A stretch of DNA of 64,000 nt from Pseudoluteimonas sp044226035 (lineage in GTDB: Bacteria > Pseudomonadota > Gammaproteobacteria > Xanthomonadales > Xanthomonadaceae), in NCBI GenBank assembly GCA_044226035.1, contig JBGAHT010000005.1, forward strand, positions 1 through 64,000, written 5' to 3'. Of this stretch, positions 51,016 to 62,132 are shown one piece after another. The position numbers and the translations under genes are program-made. Under the pieces are notes generated by a model, which saw only the letters and a list, made by a program, of their open reading frames with translations, did no database searches and was not told the DNA's origin. Numbering within the stretch: position 1 is the first letter of the stretch; every line of letters starts with the position of its first letter.

Positions 51016-51977
51016 GCGCGAAGAACCCGGCCTTCCCGCCGCTGCGCACCGACGACGCGAACGCGTTCGGACGCGTCGCCGTGCTGATGGGCGGCACCAG
51101 CGCCGAGCGCGAGGTCTCGCTCGATTCCGGCCGCAATGTGCTCGAGGCCCTGCGCTCGCGCGGCGTCGACGCGCACGCGGTCGACGGCATCCACGCGCTG
51201 GTCGACGCGCTGGTGCACGGCAGGTTCGACCGCGTGTTCAACATCCTGCACGGCAACCGCGGCGGCGGCGAGGACGGCGTGCTGCAGGGCCTGCTCGAGG
51301 CGCTGGAAGTGCCGTACACCGGCCCCGGCGTGCTCGGCAGCGCGCTGACCATGGACAAGATCCGCACCAAGCAGGTGTGGATGAGCGCGGGCCTGCCGAC
51401 GCCGCGCTTCGAGCGCCTCGCGCCCGGCGCCGACGTGCGCGCCGCGGCGCTGCGGCTGGGCCTGCCGGTGTTCGTGAAGCCGTCGAGCGAAGGTTCCAGC
51501 GTCGGCGTCGCGCGCGTCGCCGACGAGGCCGGCATCGACGAAGCCGTCCGCGTCGCGCGCGAATACGGCGGCGAGATGCTGATGGAGGAGATGGTCGTCG
51601 GCGACGAGCTCACCGTCGGCATCCTCGGCGACGTCGCGCTGCCATCGATCCGGATCGTGCCGAAGCAGGGCTGGTACGACTACAACGCGAAATACCTCGC
51701 CGACGACACGCAATACCTCTGCCCGGGCCTGGAGGGCGCGGACGAGGACGCGATCCGCGCGCTCGCGCTGGCCGCGTTCCGCGCCGCCGGCTGCAGCGGC
51801 TGGGGCCGCGTCGACGTGATGCGCGGGCGCGACGGCGCGCTGACCCTGCTCGAGGTGAACACCGCGCCGGGCATGACCAGCCATTCGCTGGTGCCCAAGG
51901 CCGCGCGCCAGCTCGGCGTGGAGTTCGACGAACTGTGCTGGCGCATCCTCGAGCAGACGCTGGAGGCGCGCGCATGA
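51012..51977 (+). CDS. ddl: D-alanine--D-alanine ligase
   Basis: Makes the D-Ala-D-Ala dipeptide used by MurF. It has 321 residues of the ATP-grasp fold: VLMGGTSAEREVSLDSG, LHGNRGGGEDGVLQG, VFVKPSSEGSSVGV, and the metal-binding EVNTAPGMTSHSLVPKAA. This is the DdlB position within dcw. Confidence 0.96.
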   Translation: MSAKNPAFPPLRTDDANAFGRVAVLMGGTSAEREVSLDSGRNVLEALRSRGVDAHAVDGIHALVDALVHGRFDRVFNILHGNRGGGEDGVLQGLLEALEVPYTGPGVLGSALTMDKIRTKQVWMSAGLPTPRFERLAPGADVRAAALRLGLPVFVKPSSEGSSVGVARVADEAGIDEAVRVAREYGGEMLMEEMVVGDELTVGILGDVALPSIRIVPKQGWYDYNAKYLADDTQYLCPGLEGADEDAIRALALAAFRAAGCSGWGRVDVMRGRDGALTLLEVNTAPGMTSHSLVPKAARQLGVEFDELCWRILEQTLEARA

Positions 51978-52708
51978 GCGGCCTGTTGCGCGCGCTGGCG
52001 TGGCTGCTCGCGGTGGCGCTGGTCGCGTTGCCGGTGGTGGCGCTGGTCAACGGCTGGATCGGCGCCGAGCGCTGGCCGCTGAAGACGCTGCGCCTGCAGG
52101 GCCATGTCGAACGCGTGGATCCGGCGGCGGTGCGCGCGGCGCTGCTGCCGTACGCGCGCCAGGGTTTCTTCGCGGTGCGCCTGGCCGATGCGCAGGCCGC
52201 GGTCGCGGCGCTGCCGTGGGTGGAACGCGCGGAAGTGCACAAGCGCTGGCCGGACGTGCTGGAAGTGCGCATCGTCGAACACCGGCCGTTCGCGCGCTGG
52301 GGCGACGACCGCCTGCTCTCGCAGGATGGCGAGCTGTTCCCGGCCGCGAAGGTGAAGCCGCCGGCGAACCTGCCGCTGCTCGACGGCCCGGACGCGCGCG
52401 TCGCCGACGTGGTCGCCATGTACAACGAATCGCGCGAACTGTTCGCGCCCACCGGGTTCACGGTGCGTTCGCTCGAACTCGACGCGCGCGGCAGCTGGTC
52501 GCTGACGCTGTCCAGCGGCGCGGAAGTGGAGATCGGCAGCCGCGAGGCGCGCCTGCGCCTGACCCGCTTCGCCGGCCTGCTGCCGCAACTGCTGTCGCAG
52601 AAGCAGCAGCCGCTGGCGCGCGCCGATCTCCGTTACACGAATGGTTTCGCGCTTGCGTGGTCGACGCCGTCGCCCGCGCCGGCGCCGGCAACACAGGGAA
52701 GCACATGA
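51974..52708 (+). CDS. ftsQ: Cell division protein FtsQ
   Basis: Bitopic divisome protein that recruits FtsB/FtsL. The product is 244 residues: a short cytoplasmic N-terminus, one helix (LLAVALVALPVVALVNGWI, about 11-29), a POTRA domain (LKTLRLQGHVERVDPAAVRA to VEHRPFARW) and a beta domain (QDGELFPAAKVKPPANLPLL). It overlaps ddl and ftsA by four bases each. Confidence 0.94.
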   Translation: MSGLLRALAWLLAVALVALPVVALVNGWIGAERWPLKTLRLQGHVERVDPAAVRAALLPYARQGFFAVRLADAQAAVAALPWVERAEVHKRWPDVLEVRIVEHRPFARWGDDRLLSQDGELFPAAKVKPPANLPLLDGPDARVADVVAMYNESRELFAPTGFTVRSLELDARGSWSLTLSSGAEVEIGSREARLRLTRFAGLLPQLLSQKQQPLARADLRYTNGFALAWSTPSPAPAPATQGST

Positions 52709-53940
52709 ACCGCAAAGGCGACAAGGCCCTCATCGTCGGCCTCGACATCGGCACCTCCAAGGTGGTGGCGCTGGTCGGCGAATACGCCGCCGGCAACCCG
52801 ATCGAGGTGATCGGCATCGGCACCCACGAATCGCGCGGCTTGAAGCGCGGCGTGGTCGTGGACATCGAATCGACGGTGCAATCGATCCAGCGCGCGGTGG
52901 AGGAGGCCGAGTTGATGGCCGGCTGCGAGATCCGCAGCGTGTACGCCTCGATTTCCGGCAACCACGTGCAGTGCAAGAACTCGCCCGGCATCGTCCCGAT
53001 CCGCGACGGCGAAGTCACCTGGGCCGACCTCGACCGCGTGCTCGACGCGGCGCGCGCGGTCGCGATCCCGGCCGACCAGAAGATCCTGCACGCGATCCCG
53101 CGCGAATACGTGCTCGACGATTCGCAGGAAGGCATCCGCAACCCGGTCGGCATGACCGGCGTGCGCCTGGAGGTGCACGCGCACCTGGTGGTGTGCGCGC
53201 AGTCGGCCGCGGCCAACATCAGCAAGTGCGTGCAGCGCTGCGGCCTGCAGGTCGACGACCTGATCCTCGCGCCGCTCGCCTCCGCGACCGCGGTCCTGAC
53301 CGGCGACGAGCGCGAGCTCGGCGTGGTGCTGGTCGACATCGGCGCCGGCACCACCGACCTGGCGGTGTTCGTGCAGGGCGCGATCTGCCACACCGCCTCG
53401 CTGCCGATCGCCGGCGACCACGTCACCAACGACATCGCGCACATGTTGCGCACGCCCACGCCCGAAGCCGAGCAGATCAAGGTGCGTTACGCCTGCGCGC
53501 TGGCGCAGATGGCGACGGCGGAGGAATCGATCCAGGTGCCGAGCGTGGGCGATCGCCCGCCGCGCCGCCTGCCGCGGCACGCGCTGGCGCAGGCGGTGCA
53601 GGGTCGCTACGAGGAAATCTTCGAGATGGTGCAGGCGGAACTGCGCCGCAGCGGCTTCGAGGAACTGGTGCGCGCCGGCATGGTGCTCACCGGCGGCGCC
53701 TCGAAGATGGAAGGCGTGGTCGAACTGGCCGAGGAAATGTTGCAGATGCCGGTGCGCGTGGGCATTCCGCAGCACGTCACCGGCCTCGGCGAGGTGGTCA
53801 ACAACCCGGTGCACGCCACCGGCGTCGGCCTGCTGCTGATGGGCAGCCAGATCGAGCATCCGCGCCGGCCGGTGATCCCGACCGGGCGCGCGGGAAGCCT
53901 CTTCAACAAGTTGAAGGACTGGTATCGGGGCGAATTCTGA
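52705..53940 (+). CDS. ftsA: Cell division protein FtsA
   Basis: Actin-like ATPase that tethers FtsZ to the membrane. It has 411 residues: VGLDIGTSKVVALVG, VVLVDIGAGTTDLAVF, VLTGGASKMEGVVELAEEM, the 1C domain in between, and the amphipathic C-terminal membrane-targeting helix region GSLFNKLKDWYRGEF. Its stop is followed by a repeat-containing gap before ftsZ. Confidence 0.97.
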   Translation: MNRKGDKALIVGLDIGTSKVVALVGEYAAGNPIEVIGIGTHESRGLKRGVVVDIESTVQSIQRAVEEAELMAGCEIRSVYASISGNHVQCKNSPGIVPIRDGEVTWADLDRVLDAARAVAIPADQKILHAIPREYVLDDSQEGIRNPVGMTGVRLEVHAHLVVCAQSAAANISKCVQRCGLQVDDLILAPLASATAVLTGDERELGVVLVDIGAGTTDLAVFVQGAICHTASLPIAGDHVTNDIAHMLRTPTPEAEQIKVRYACALAQMATAEESIQVPSVGDRPPRRLPRHALAQAVQGRYEEIFEMVQAELRRSGFEELVRAGMVLTGGASKMEGVVELAEEMLQMPVRVGIPQHVTGLGEVVNNPVHATGVGLLLMGSQIEHPRRPVIPTGRAGSLFNKLKDWYRGEF

Positions 53941-53942
53941 AA

Positions 53943-54116
53943 GGCGGGGATTCGGGATTGGTGATTCGGGATTCGCGAAAGCAAGGGCAAGGCGAGCGGT
54001 GGGCAGGAAGACGATTGCGGTAATGCAGTAGGCAATTCACATAAACGTCGGCGATGGTGCGGGGTCGAGGGACGGAAGCATTCCGGATCCCCAATGCCCA
54101 ATCCCCAATCCCGGCA
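53943..54116. repeat. ftsA-ftsZ gap with GGGATTCGGGATT repeat arms
   Basis: The left arm (GGGGATTCGGGATTGGTGAT, then TCGGGATTCGC; 53945-53977) and the right arm (CCGGATCCCCAATGCCCAAT, then CCCCAATCCCGGC; 54082-54116) are diverged complements about 105 bp apart. The centre carries the only AT-richer stretch (CAATTCACATAAACG, 54030-54046), which might hold an ftsZ promoter. No gene is seen in the 195-bp gap. Confidence 0.7.
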
Positions 54117-54135
54117 CTTACAAGAGGACATGGTC

Positions 54136-55371
54136 ATGGCGCATTTCGAACTGGTGGAAAAGATGGCCCCGAACGCGGTCATCAAGGTGGTCGGCGTGGG
54201 CGGCGGCGGCGGCAACGCGGTCGCGCACATGGTCAACAGCAGCGTGGACGGCGTGGAGTTCATCACCGCCAACACCGACGCGCAGGCGATCAAGAACTGC
54301 GGCGCCAAGCTGCAGCTGCAGCTCGGCAGCAACGTCACCAAGGGGCTCGGCGCGGGCGCGAACCCGGAAGTCGGCCGCCAGGCCGCGCTCGAGGACCGCG
54401 AACGCATCATGGACGCGCTGCAGGGCGCGGACATGGTGTTCATCACCGCCGGCATGGGCGGCGGCACCGGCACCGGCGCGGCGCCGGTGGTGGCGCAGCT
54501 CGCCAAGGAAATGGGCATCCTCACCGTCGCGGTGGTGACCAAGCCGTTCCCGTTCGAAGGCCGCCGCCGCATGCAGGTGGCGCTGAAGGGCATCGAGGAA
54601 CTCTCGCAGCACTGCGATTCGCTGATCACGATCCCGAACGAGAAGCTGATCACCGTGCTCGGCCGCAACGCGACCATGATCCAGGCGTTCCGCGCCGCCA
54701 ACGACGTGCTGCAGGGCGCGGTGCAGGGCATCGCCGACCTGATCGTGCGCCCGGGCCTGATCAACGTCGACTTCGCCGACGTGCGCACGGTCATGGCCGA
54801 GATGGGCCTGGCGATGATGGGCACCGGCACCGCCCGCGGCGACGACCGCGCGCAGGCCGCGGCGGAAAGCGCGATCCAGAACCCGCTGCTCGACGACGTC
54901 AACCTGTCCGGCGCGAACGGCATCCTGGTCAACATCACCGCCGGCCCGGACTTCACCATGGCCGAGTTCGACGAAGTCGGCCGCACCATCGAGAACTTCG
55001 CGTCCGAAGACGCGACGGTGGTCATCGGCACCGTGCTCGACCCGGACATGCAGGACGAGGTGAAGGTGACCGTGGTCGCCACCGGCCTCAACCGCGCGGT
55101 GTCGCGCCAGGCGTTGCCGACGCGCGACTTCGACAACGGCTTCCACACCCAGCGCCGCCCGCAGGTGGAACTGGTGCGCAGCCAGGGCAAGCGCGACGGC
55201 ACCACCGGGATGATGATCGACGAGGTCGCCGATCCGTTCCGCCCGAACGCCGGCATCGCCGCCAACCTGCGTGGTCGCAGCGGCGATCCGCCGGCGCCGG
55301 CGGCCGCCGACTTCGGTGGCGACGGGAATTACCTCGACATTCCCGCGTTCCTGCGCCGCCAGGCGGACTGA
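54136..55371 (+). CDS. ftsZ: Cell division GTPase FtsZ
   Basis: Tubulin-like GTPase forming the Z ring. The product is 411 residues: KVVGVGGGGGNAVAHMV, the tubulin signature GGGTGTGAAP near 108-117, the T7 loop NVDFADVRTVM, and the C-terminal conserved peptide LDIPAFLRRQAD that binds FtsA. ATG 54136 (MAHFELVEKM) was chosen over ATG 54130 because AGAGGA (54123-54128) then sits seven bases upstream, and this is the usual start in xanthomonads. Confidence 0.97.
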   Translation: MAHFELVEKMAPNAVIKVVGVGGGGGNAVAHMVNSSVDGVEFITANTDAQAIKNCGAKLQLQLGSNVTKGLGAGANPEVGRQAALEDRERIMDALQGADMVFITAGMGGGTGTGAAPVVAQLAKEMGILTVAVVTKPFPFEGRRRMQVALKGIEELSQHCDSLITIPNEKLITVLGRNATMIQAFRAANDVLQGAVQGIADLIVRPGLINVDFADVRTVMAEMGLAMMGTGTARGDDRAQAAAESAIQNPLLDDVNLSGANGILVNITAGPDFTMAEFDEVGRTIENFASEDATVVIGTVLDPDMQDEVKVTVVATGLNRAVSRQALPTRDFDNGFHTQRRPQVELVRSQGKRDGTTGMMIDEVADPFRPNAGIAANLRGRSGDPPAPAAADFGGDGNYLDIPAFLRRQAD

Positions 55372-55375
55372 TGCT

Positions 55376-55582
55376 GTAGCTCCTCCCCTTTCGCGTAGCG
55401 ATGGGGGAGGTTGGGAGGGGGTGGTGTTCGCGCTTGATCAGAAGCGAACCCCTCCCCAACCCTCCCCTCCGTCTGCGACGGAAGGGAGGGAGTTTGTTTC
55501 CCGCGTCGCATCGCCATGACATTCGGGAGGGCTGCAACCCCCTCCCAGCCTCCCCCTTCCTGCGGAAGGGGGAGGGGTTTCT
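55376..55582. repeat. Cluster of three CTCCCC-type repeat units before lpxC
   Basis: Three hairpin units lie in the 287-bp ftsZ-lpxC gap: CTCCTCCCCTTTCGCGTAGC with GATGGGGGAGG (55379-55411), CTCCCCTCCGTCTGCGACGG with AAGGGAGGGAG (55462-55492) and CCTCCCCCTTCCTGCGGAAG with GGGGGAGGGG (55550-55579). Units one and two are inverted relative to each other. The lpxC promoter must lie in the remaining bases or within them. Confidence 0.83.
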
Positions 55583-55658
55583 TTCGCACGCCAGTGCATT
55601 CAGGTTCATCGTCCCGCGTGCTAACCTCCATCGGTTTTTCGTCCACGGCCGCCTGCCG

Positions 55659-56579
55659 ATGCCGCTGCAACGCACCCTCCGCAACGTGATCCGCGCCACC
55701 GGCGTGGGATTGCACAGCGGGGAAAAGGTCTACCTCACGCTGCGTCCCGCGCCGGTCGACCATGGCATCGTGTTCCGCCGCACCGACCTCGATCCGGAAG
55801 TCGAAATCCCGGCGCGCGCCGACCTCGTGACCGAGACCATGCTGTGCACCGGCCTCTCGCGCGGTCCCGGTTCGGTGATGACGGTCGAGCACCTGCTCTC
55901 GGCGCTGGCCGGCCTGGGCATCGACAACGCCAGCATCGAGCTGTCCGCGCCGGAAGTGCCGATCATGGACGGCTCCTCCGGCCCGTTCGTGTTCCTGCTG
56001 CAATCGGCGGGCATCGTCGAGCAGGACGCGCCCAAGCGCTTCATCCGCATCACCCGCCCGGTGGAAGTGCGCGATGGCGACAAGGTCGCGCGGTTCGAAC
56101 CCTATGAAGGCTTCAAGCTCGACTTCACCGTGCAGTTCGACCACCCGGCGATCCCGGCCTCGGCCTCGCGCGCGGTGGTGGATTTCTCGACCACGACCTA
56201 CGTCAAGGAAGTCAGCCGCGCGCGCACGTTCGGCTTCATGCGCGACCTCGAGTTCATGCGCGAGCGCAACCTCGGCCTCGGCGGCTCGATGGACAACGCC
56301 ATCGTCCTCGACGAATACCGGGTGCTGAACGAGGACGGCCTGCGCTACGCCGACGAGTTCGTGCGCCACAAGATCCTCGACGCGGTCGGCGACCTGTACC
56401 TCGCCGGCCATCCGGTCGTCGGCGCCTACGTCGCCTACAAGTCCGGCCACGCGCTCAACAACAAGCTGGTGCGCGCGCTGCTCGCCGACCAGGCCAGCTG
56501 GGAAGAGGCGACCTACCCGGAGGATGCGCCGGCGCCGGTGGCCTATGCCCCGGCCCTGCAGCCGATCCCGCAATCCTGA
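55659..56579 (+). CDS. lpxC: UDP-3-O-acyl-N-acetylglucosamine deacetylase LpxC
   Basis: Zinc deacetylase, first committed step of lipid A synthesis. It has 306 residues from MPLQRTLRNVIRATGVGLHSG. Zinc ligands are in VEHLLSALAGLGIDN and in HKILDAVGDLYLAG with a following His/Asp pair, and the catalytic IMDGSSGPF block is present. The frame runs 86 codons further upstream through the repeats with no family similarity, so the conventional start is used. Confidence 0.96.
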   Translation: MPLQRTLRNVIRATGVGLHSGEKVYLTLRPAPVDHGIVFRRTDLDPEVEIPARADLVTETMLCTGLSRGPGSVMTVEHLLSALAGLGIDNASIELSAPEVPIMDGSSGPFVFLLQSAGIVEQDAPKRFIRITRPVEVRDGDKVARFEPYEGFKLDFTVQFDHPAIPASASRAVVDFSTTTYVKEVSRARTFGFMRDLEFMRERNLGLGGSMDNAIVLDEYRVLNEDGLRYADEFVRHKILDAVGDLYLAGHPVVGAYVAYKSGHALNNKLVRALLADQASWEEATYPEDAPAPVAYAPALQPIPQS

Positions 56580-56588
56580 GCGGGGGCG

Positions 56589-56618
56589 TTCGGGAACGTG
56601 AACCTCTCCCGAATTTTA
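56589..56618 (+). terminator. Possible intrinsic terminator after lpxC
   Basis: TTCGGGA (56589-56595) and TCCCGAA (56607-56613) are perfect complements with an 11-base loop, followed at once by TTTTA. It lies 10 bp after the lpxC stop in an unusually AT-rich stretch (56611-56660) that ends in the convergent dciA side. Confidence 0.55.
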
Positions 56619-56718
56619 CGAAAAATTAACATCAGGTTAGCGAAAGCCTAGCCTTCTGTTAACGCGCCGTGAGGGGCCGACCGGTAGCATGCCGCGTCCC
56701 CTCCGGTCCGCCGGTGGG

Positions 56719-57162
56719 TCAGGAAGGTTTCCTCGAAGGACCGGATCGGTCGGCCTGGCACAGGTCGAGCGCCGCGGCGGCCTTGCGCGCGGCGATGGCA
56801 TCCGGTTGGCGACGGGATGGCGGCGCGGTTGGCGCGGGCATCGCGGCGCGGCTCGTCTTCACGACGAGCGAGGACACCTCCAGCCCGATGGAACGGGCGG
56901 CGTCGAGCAGTCCCGGACCGGCCAGGCGCAGTCGCGCATGCCAGGCCGGGGCATCGACGAGATAGACGAGCCTGCGGTCGTGCACGTTTCCCAGCCGCGC
57001 ATGCGCGGCCAGTGCAGGCGGCAGGTGGGGACGCAACTGCCGGTCCAATGCGTCGAGCCACAGCGCGCGGCGGATCGGATCGCCGCCGGGGCCATCGAGC
57101 AGCGCGTCCAGCGCCGCCACCGGGGCCGAGGTTCGCGGGTTGCGGGGTACCGATTTCGACAT
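56719..57162 (-). CDS. dciA: DciA-type DUF721 protein
   Basis: DUF721/DciA protein, the ancestral loader of the replicative helicase DnaB in bacteria without DnaC. It has 147 residues from MSKSVPRNPRTSAPVAALDA; the DUF721 core is LDRQLRPHLPPALAAHARLG and RLVYLVDAPAWHARLRLAGP. The lpxC/dciA/M23/secA neighbourhood is typical. The start codon is only 6 bp from the divergent M23 peptidase start, so the promoters of both genes must overlap the other gene's coding sequence. The C-terminal tail is Ala/Arg-rich. Confidence 0.88.
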   Translation of the reverse strand: MSKSVPRNPRTSAPVAALDALLDGPGGDPIRRALWLDALDRQLRPHLPPALAAHARLGNVHDRRLVYLVDAPAWHARLRLAGPGLLDAARSIGLEVSSLVVKTSRAAMPAPTAPPSRRQPDAIAARKAAAALDLCQADRSGPSRKPS

Positions 57163-57168
57163 GGACAC

Positions 57169-58089
57169 ATGATGGACGCTTTCCACCGCATTCTCACTTC
57201 GCAGCGCCAGCGTTTCGCGCGCCTCGCCAGCGACGCCGGCGCGCTCGCCGCGCGCCGCCCGCGTGCCGCGCGCGTGGCCCTGGTCGGGTTCGGGCTGGCG
57301 CTGGGCTTCGGCCTCAGCGTCGGCGCCGGCGCGCTGCGCCAGGCGTCACTGCAATCGCAACTGGCCGCGCAGCGCGCGCAGTCGGCCGCGATGCAGCGCG
57401 AGCTCAACGCCATGGCCGCGCGCCTGGGCGAGCTGCAGGCCGATGCCAATCGCCTGAACGCGCTCGGCGACCGCCTGACCCGCGCCGGCCAGCTCGGCGA
57501 CGGCGAATTCGATTTCGACAAGCCCGTCCCGGTGGGCGGCGTCGGCCCGGTGCACGACATCACCGCCGGCGAACTCGACCGCGGCATCGCCACCCTGGCC
57601 GCGCAGTTCCGCCAGTCCGGCGACCAGCTCTCGGTGCTGGAATCGCTGCTGTTCAGCCACAAGCTCGAGCAGGACGCGGTGCCCTCGGGCATGCCGGTCG
57701 CGAACAGCTACATCACCTCCGGCTTCGGCGGCCGCGCCGATCCCATGGGCGGCGGCGGCGAGTTCCACAAGGGCATCGACTTCAAGGCCAGTACCGGCGA
57801 TCCGGTGATGGCGGTGGCCGACGGCGTGGTCAGCTTCGCCGGCGTCCGCTCCGGTTACGGCAACGTGGTCGAAATCGACCACGGCAACGGCTACGTCACC
57901 CGCTACGCGCACAACTCGCGCCTGCTGGTGCGGGTCGGCGACCTGGTGCATGCCGGCGGCGTGATCGCCAAGGCCGGCTCGACCGGCCGTTCCACCGGCG
58001 CGCACGTGCACCTCGAGGTCTGGGACAACGGCCACGTGGTGAATCCGGCCCGGTTCCTCGCGCTCAACGGCGGCAACCGCCGCGGCTGA
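57169..58089 (+). CDS. M23-family murein peptidase
   Basis: Membrane-anchored, periplasmic M23 (LytM-type) zinc endopeptidase expected to cut peptidoglycan crosslinks. It has 306 residues: a basic cytoplasmic part, one helix (about 38-60, VALVGFGLALGFGLSVGAGAL), a coiled coil (about 62-100), and the peptidase domain. Zinc ligands are in HKGIDFKAS and in the HVHLEV motif near the end, so it looks catalytically complete. The ATG 57172 is an equal alternative. It diverges from dciA. Confidence 0.9.
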   Translation: MMDAFHRILTSQRQRFARLASDAGALAARRPRAARVALVGFGLALGFGLSVGAGALRQASLQSQLAAQRAQSAAMQRELNAMAARLGELQADANRLNALGDRLTRAGQLGDGEFDFDKPVPVGGVGPVHDITAGELDRGIATLAAQFRQSGDQLSVLESLLFSHKLEQDAVPSGMPVANSYITSGFGGRADPMGGGGEFHKGIDFKASTGDPVMAVADGVVSFAGVRSGYGNVVEIDHGNGYVTRYAHNSRLLVRVGDLVHAGGVIAKAGSTGRSTGAHVHLEVWDNGHVVNPARFLALNGGNRRG

Positions 58090-58136
58090 CGGGCGGCGGT
58101 CGACGGGGCTTTTGTCGCGCGCAGACGCCCCCACGT

Positions 58137-58142
58137 TACAAT
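58137..58142 (+). promoter_or_regulatory. Putative -10 box for secA
   Basis: TACAAT in the 150-bp gap before secA, about 97 bases upstream of its ATG. A TTGTCG (58112-58117) 19 bp before it might be the -35, with a longer spacer than ideal. Confidence 0.4.
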
Positions 58143-58239
58143 CCGCACCCCCAACCGACAGGGCGCCCGTGCGCCCTGTCGCCGTCTGGGCCCCGCCATC
58201 GACGCCGCGAAGCGGCCATCTTCCCGGAACCGGTTTCCC

Positions 58240-60954
<2,715 letters not shown>

Positions 60955-60959
60955 CTTCA

Positions 60960-61070
60960 CTCCCTCCCCTTCGATGAAGGGGAGGGTTGGGGTGGGGTTG
61001 CATGCCTGCTAGCGACGCGAGCTCCGCACAATCCCCTCCCAACCTCCCCCTTCCAGGGAAGGGGGAGGAG
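60960..61070. repeat. Paired CTCCCC-type repeat between secA and Nudix gene
   Basis: TCCCTCCCCTTCGATGAAGG with GGAGGG (60961-60986), then AACCTCCCCCTTCCAGGGAA with GGGGGAGG (61040-61069) make two hairpin units. The second lies within the first codons of the next gene. Same family as the units before lpxC. Confidence 0.82.
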
Positions 61071-62012
61071 AAAATCGTCCACGTTGTCGCCGGCGTCATC
61101 CGCGATGCGCGCGGCCGCGTCCTGCTTGCGCGGCGCACCGAGGGCCGCGACCTGTCCGGCCTGTGGGAATTCCCCGGCGGCAAGGTCGAACCGGGCGAGT
61201 CGGCCGAAGCCGCGCTCGCGCGCGAATTGCGCGAGGAACTCGGGATCGGGGCGACGGTCGGCGCGCGCCTGATCGAGGTGCCGCAACGCTATCCGCACAA
61301 GCGCCTGCGACTGGACGTGCGCGACATCGCCGCGTGGTCCGGCACGCCGCGCGGCCTCGATGGCCAGGCGCTGGCCTGGGTGCCGCCGCGCAAGCTGGCC
61401 GATTACCCGATGCCGCCGGCCGACCGCCCGGTGGTCGCCGCGTTGCTGCAGCCGGCCGAATACCTGGTGACGCCCACGCCCGGCGCCGACGACCGCGCAT
61501 GGCTCGAGCGCCTGCGCGCATCCCTCGACGCCGGAATCGGCCGCGTGCAGCTGCGCGCGCCCGGGCTCGATCCGTCGCGCTGGCGCGCGCTGGTGGCCGA
61601 AGCCGCGAGCCTGTGCCGCGCGCGCGGCGTCGAGGCGCTGCTCAACGGCGATGCCGATCTCGCGCGCGAATACGGCCTCGGCCTGCACTTGCGCGCGCAG
61701 CAGTTGCCGGCGTTCGACACAGGGATGCGCGTTCCCGGCCAGCCGCTCGCTGCGTCCTGCCACGACGCCGGCGACCTGCGGCGCGCGGCCGCGCTGGGCT
61801 GCGATTTCGTCGTGCTCGGCGCGGTGCTGCCGACGCCGAGCCATCCCGGCCTCGTCGGCATGGGCTGGGACGGATTCGCCGCCTTGCGCGAAACCAGCGA
61901 CCTGCCGATCCACGCCATCGGCGGGCTGGCGCGCGCCGACATCGCGACCGCGCGCGCGCACGGCGCGCAGGGCATCGCCGCGATCCGCGGCCTGTGGGCC
62001 GCGTCGCCGTAG
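61002..62012 (+). CDS. Nudix hydrolase fused to a ThiE/TenI-like domain
   Basis: Two-domain protein of 336 residues. The MutT-like half has the Nudix box GGKVEPGESAEAALARELRE followed by ELG and would cleave nucleotide pyrophosphates such as 8-oxo-dGTP. The C-terminal half (about 150-330) has the thiamine-phosphate-synthase barrel, with QLRAPGLDPSRWRALVAEA, LVLGAVLPTPSHPG-like and HAIGGLARADIATARAHGAQ. The ThiE substrate-binding pattern is partly lost (LLNGDADLA in place of INDR-type), so catalysis is uncertain. The first roughly 24 residues are coded by the repeat; the start is therefore uncertain. Confidence 0.88.
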   Translation: MPASDASSAQSPPNLPLPGKGEEKIVHVVAGVIRDARGRVLLARRTEGRDLSGLWEFPGGKVEPGESAEAALARELREELGIGATVGARLIEVPQRYPHKRLRLDVRDIAAWSGTPRGLDGQALAWVPPRKLADYPMPPADRPVVAALLQPAEYLVTPTPGADDRAWLERLRASLDAGIGRVQLRAPGLDPSRWRALVAEAASLCRARGVEALLNGDADLAREYGLGLHLRAQQLPAFDTGMRVPGQPLAASCHDAGDLRRAAALGCDFVVLGAVLPTPSHPGLVGMGWDGFAALRETSDLPIHAIGGLARADIATARAHGAQGIAAIRGLWAASP

Positions 62013-62132
62013 CCGCGGCGGAAGCCGCGGCCGACCCGTCCACGCGCAGGCACGGCCCCTGACCAATGGCCGGGGCCGCGTGTTGCCCGGCCCGGTAGAG
62101 TCCATGGACATCGCATCCATGGGGAAAAAACG

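Noticed and set aside
55401..55658. An 86-residue N-terminal extension of LpxC
   Set aside because: It is repeat-coded and homologues start at MPLQRT-like sequence.
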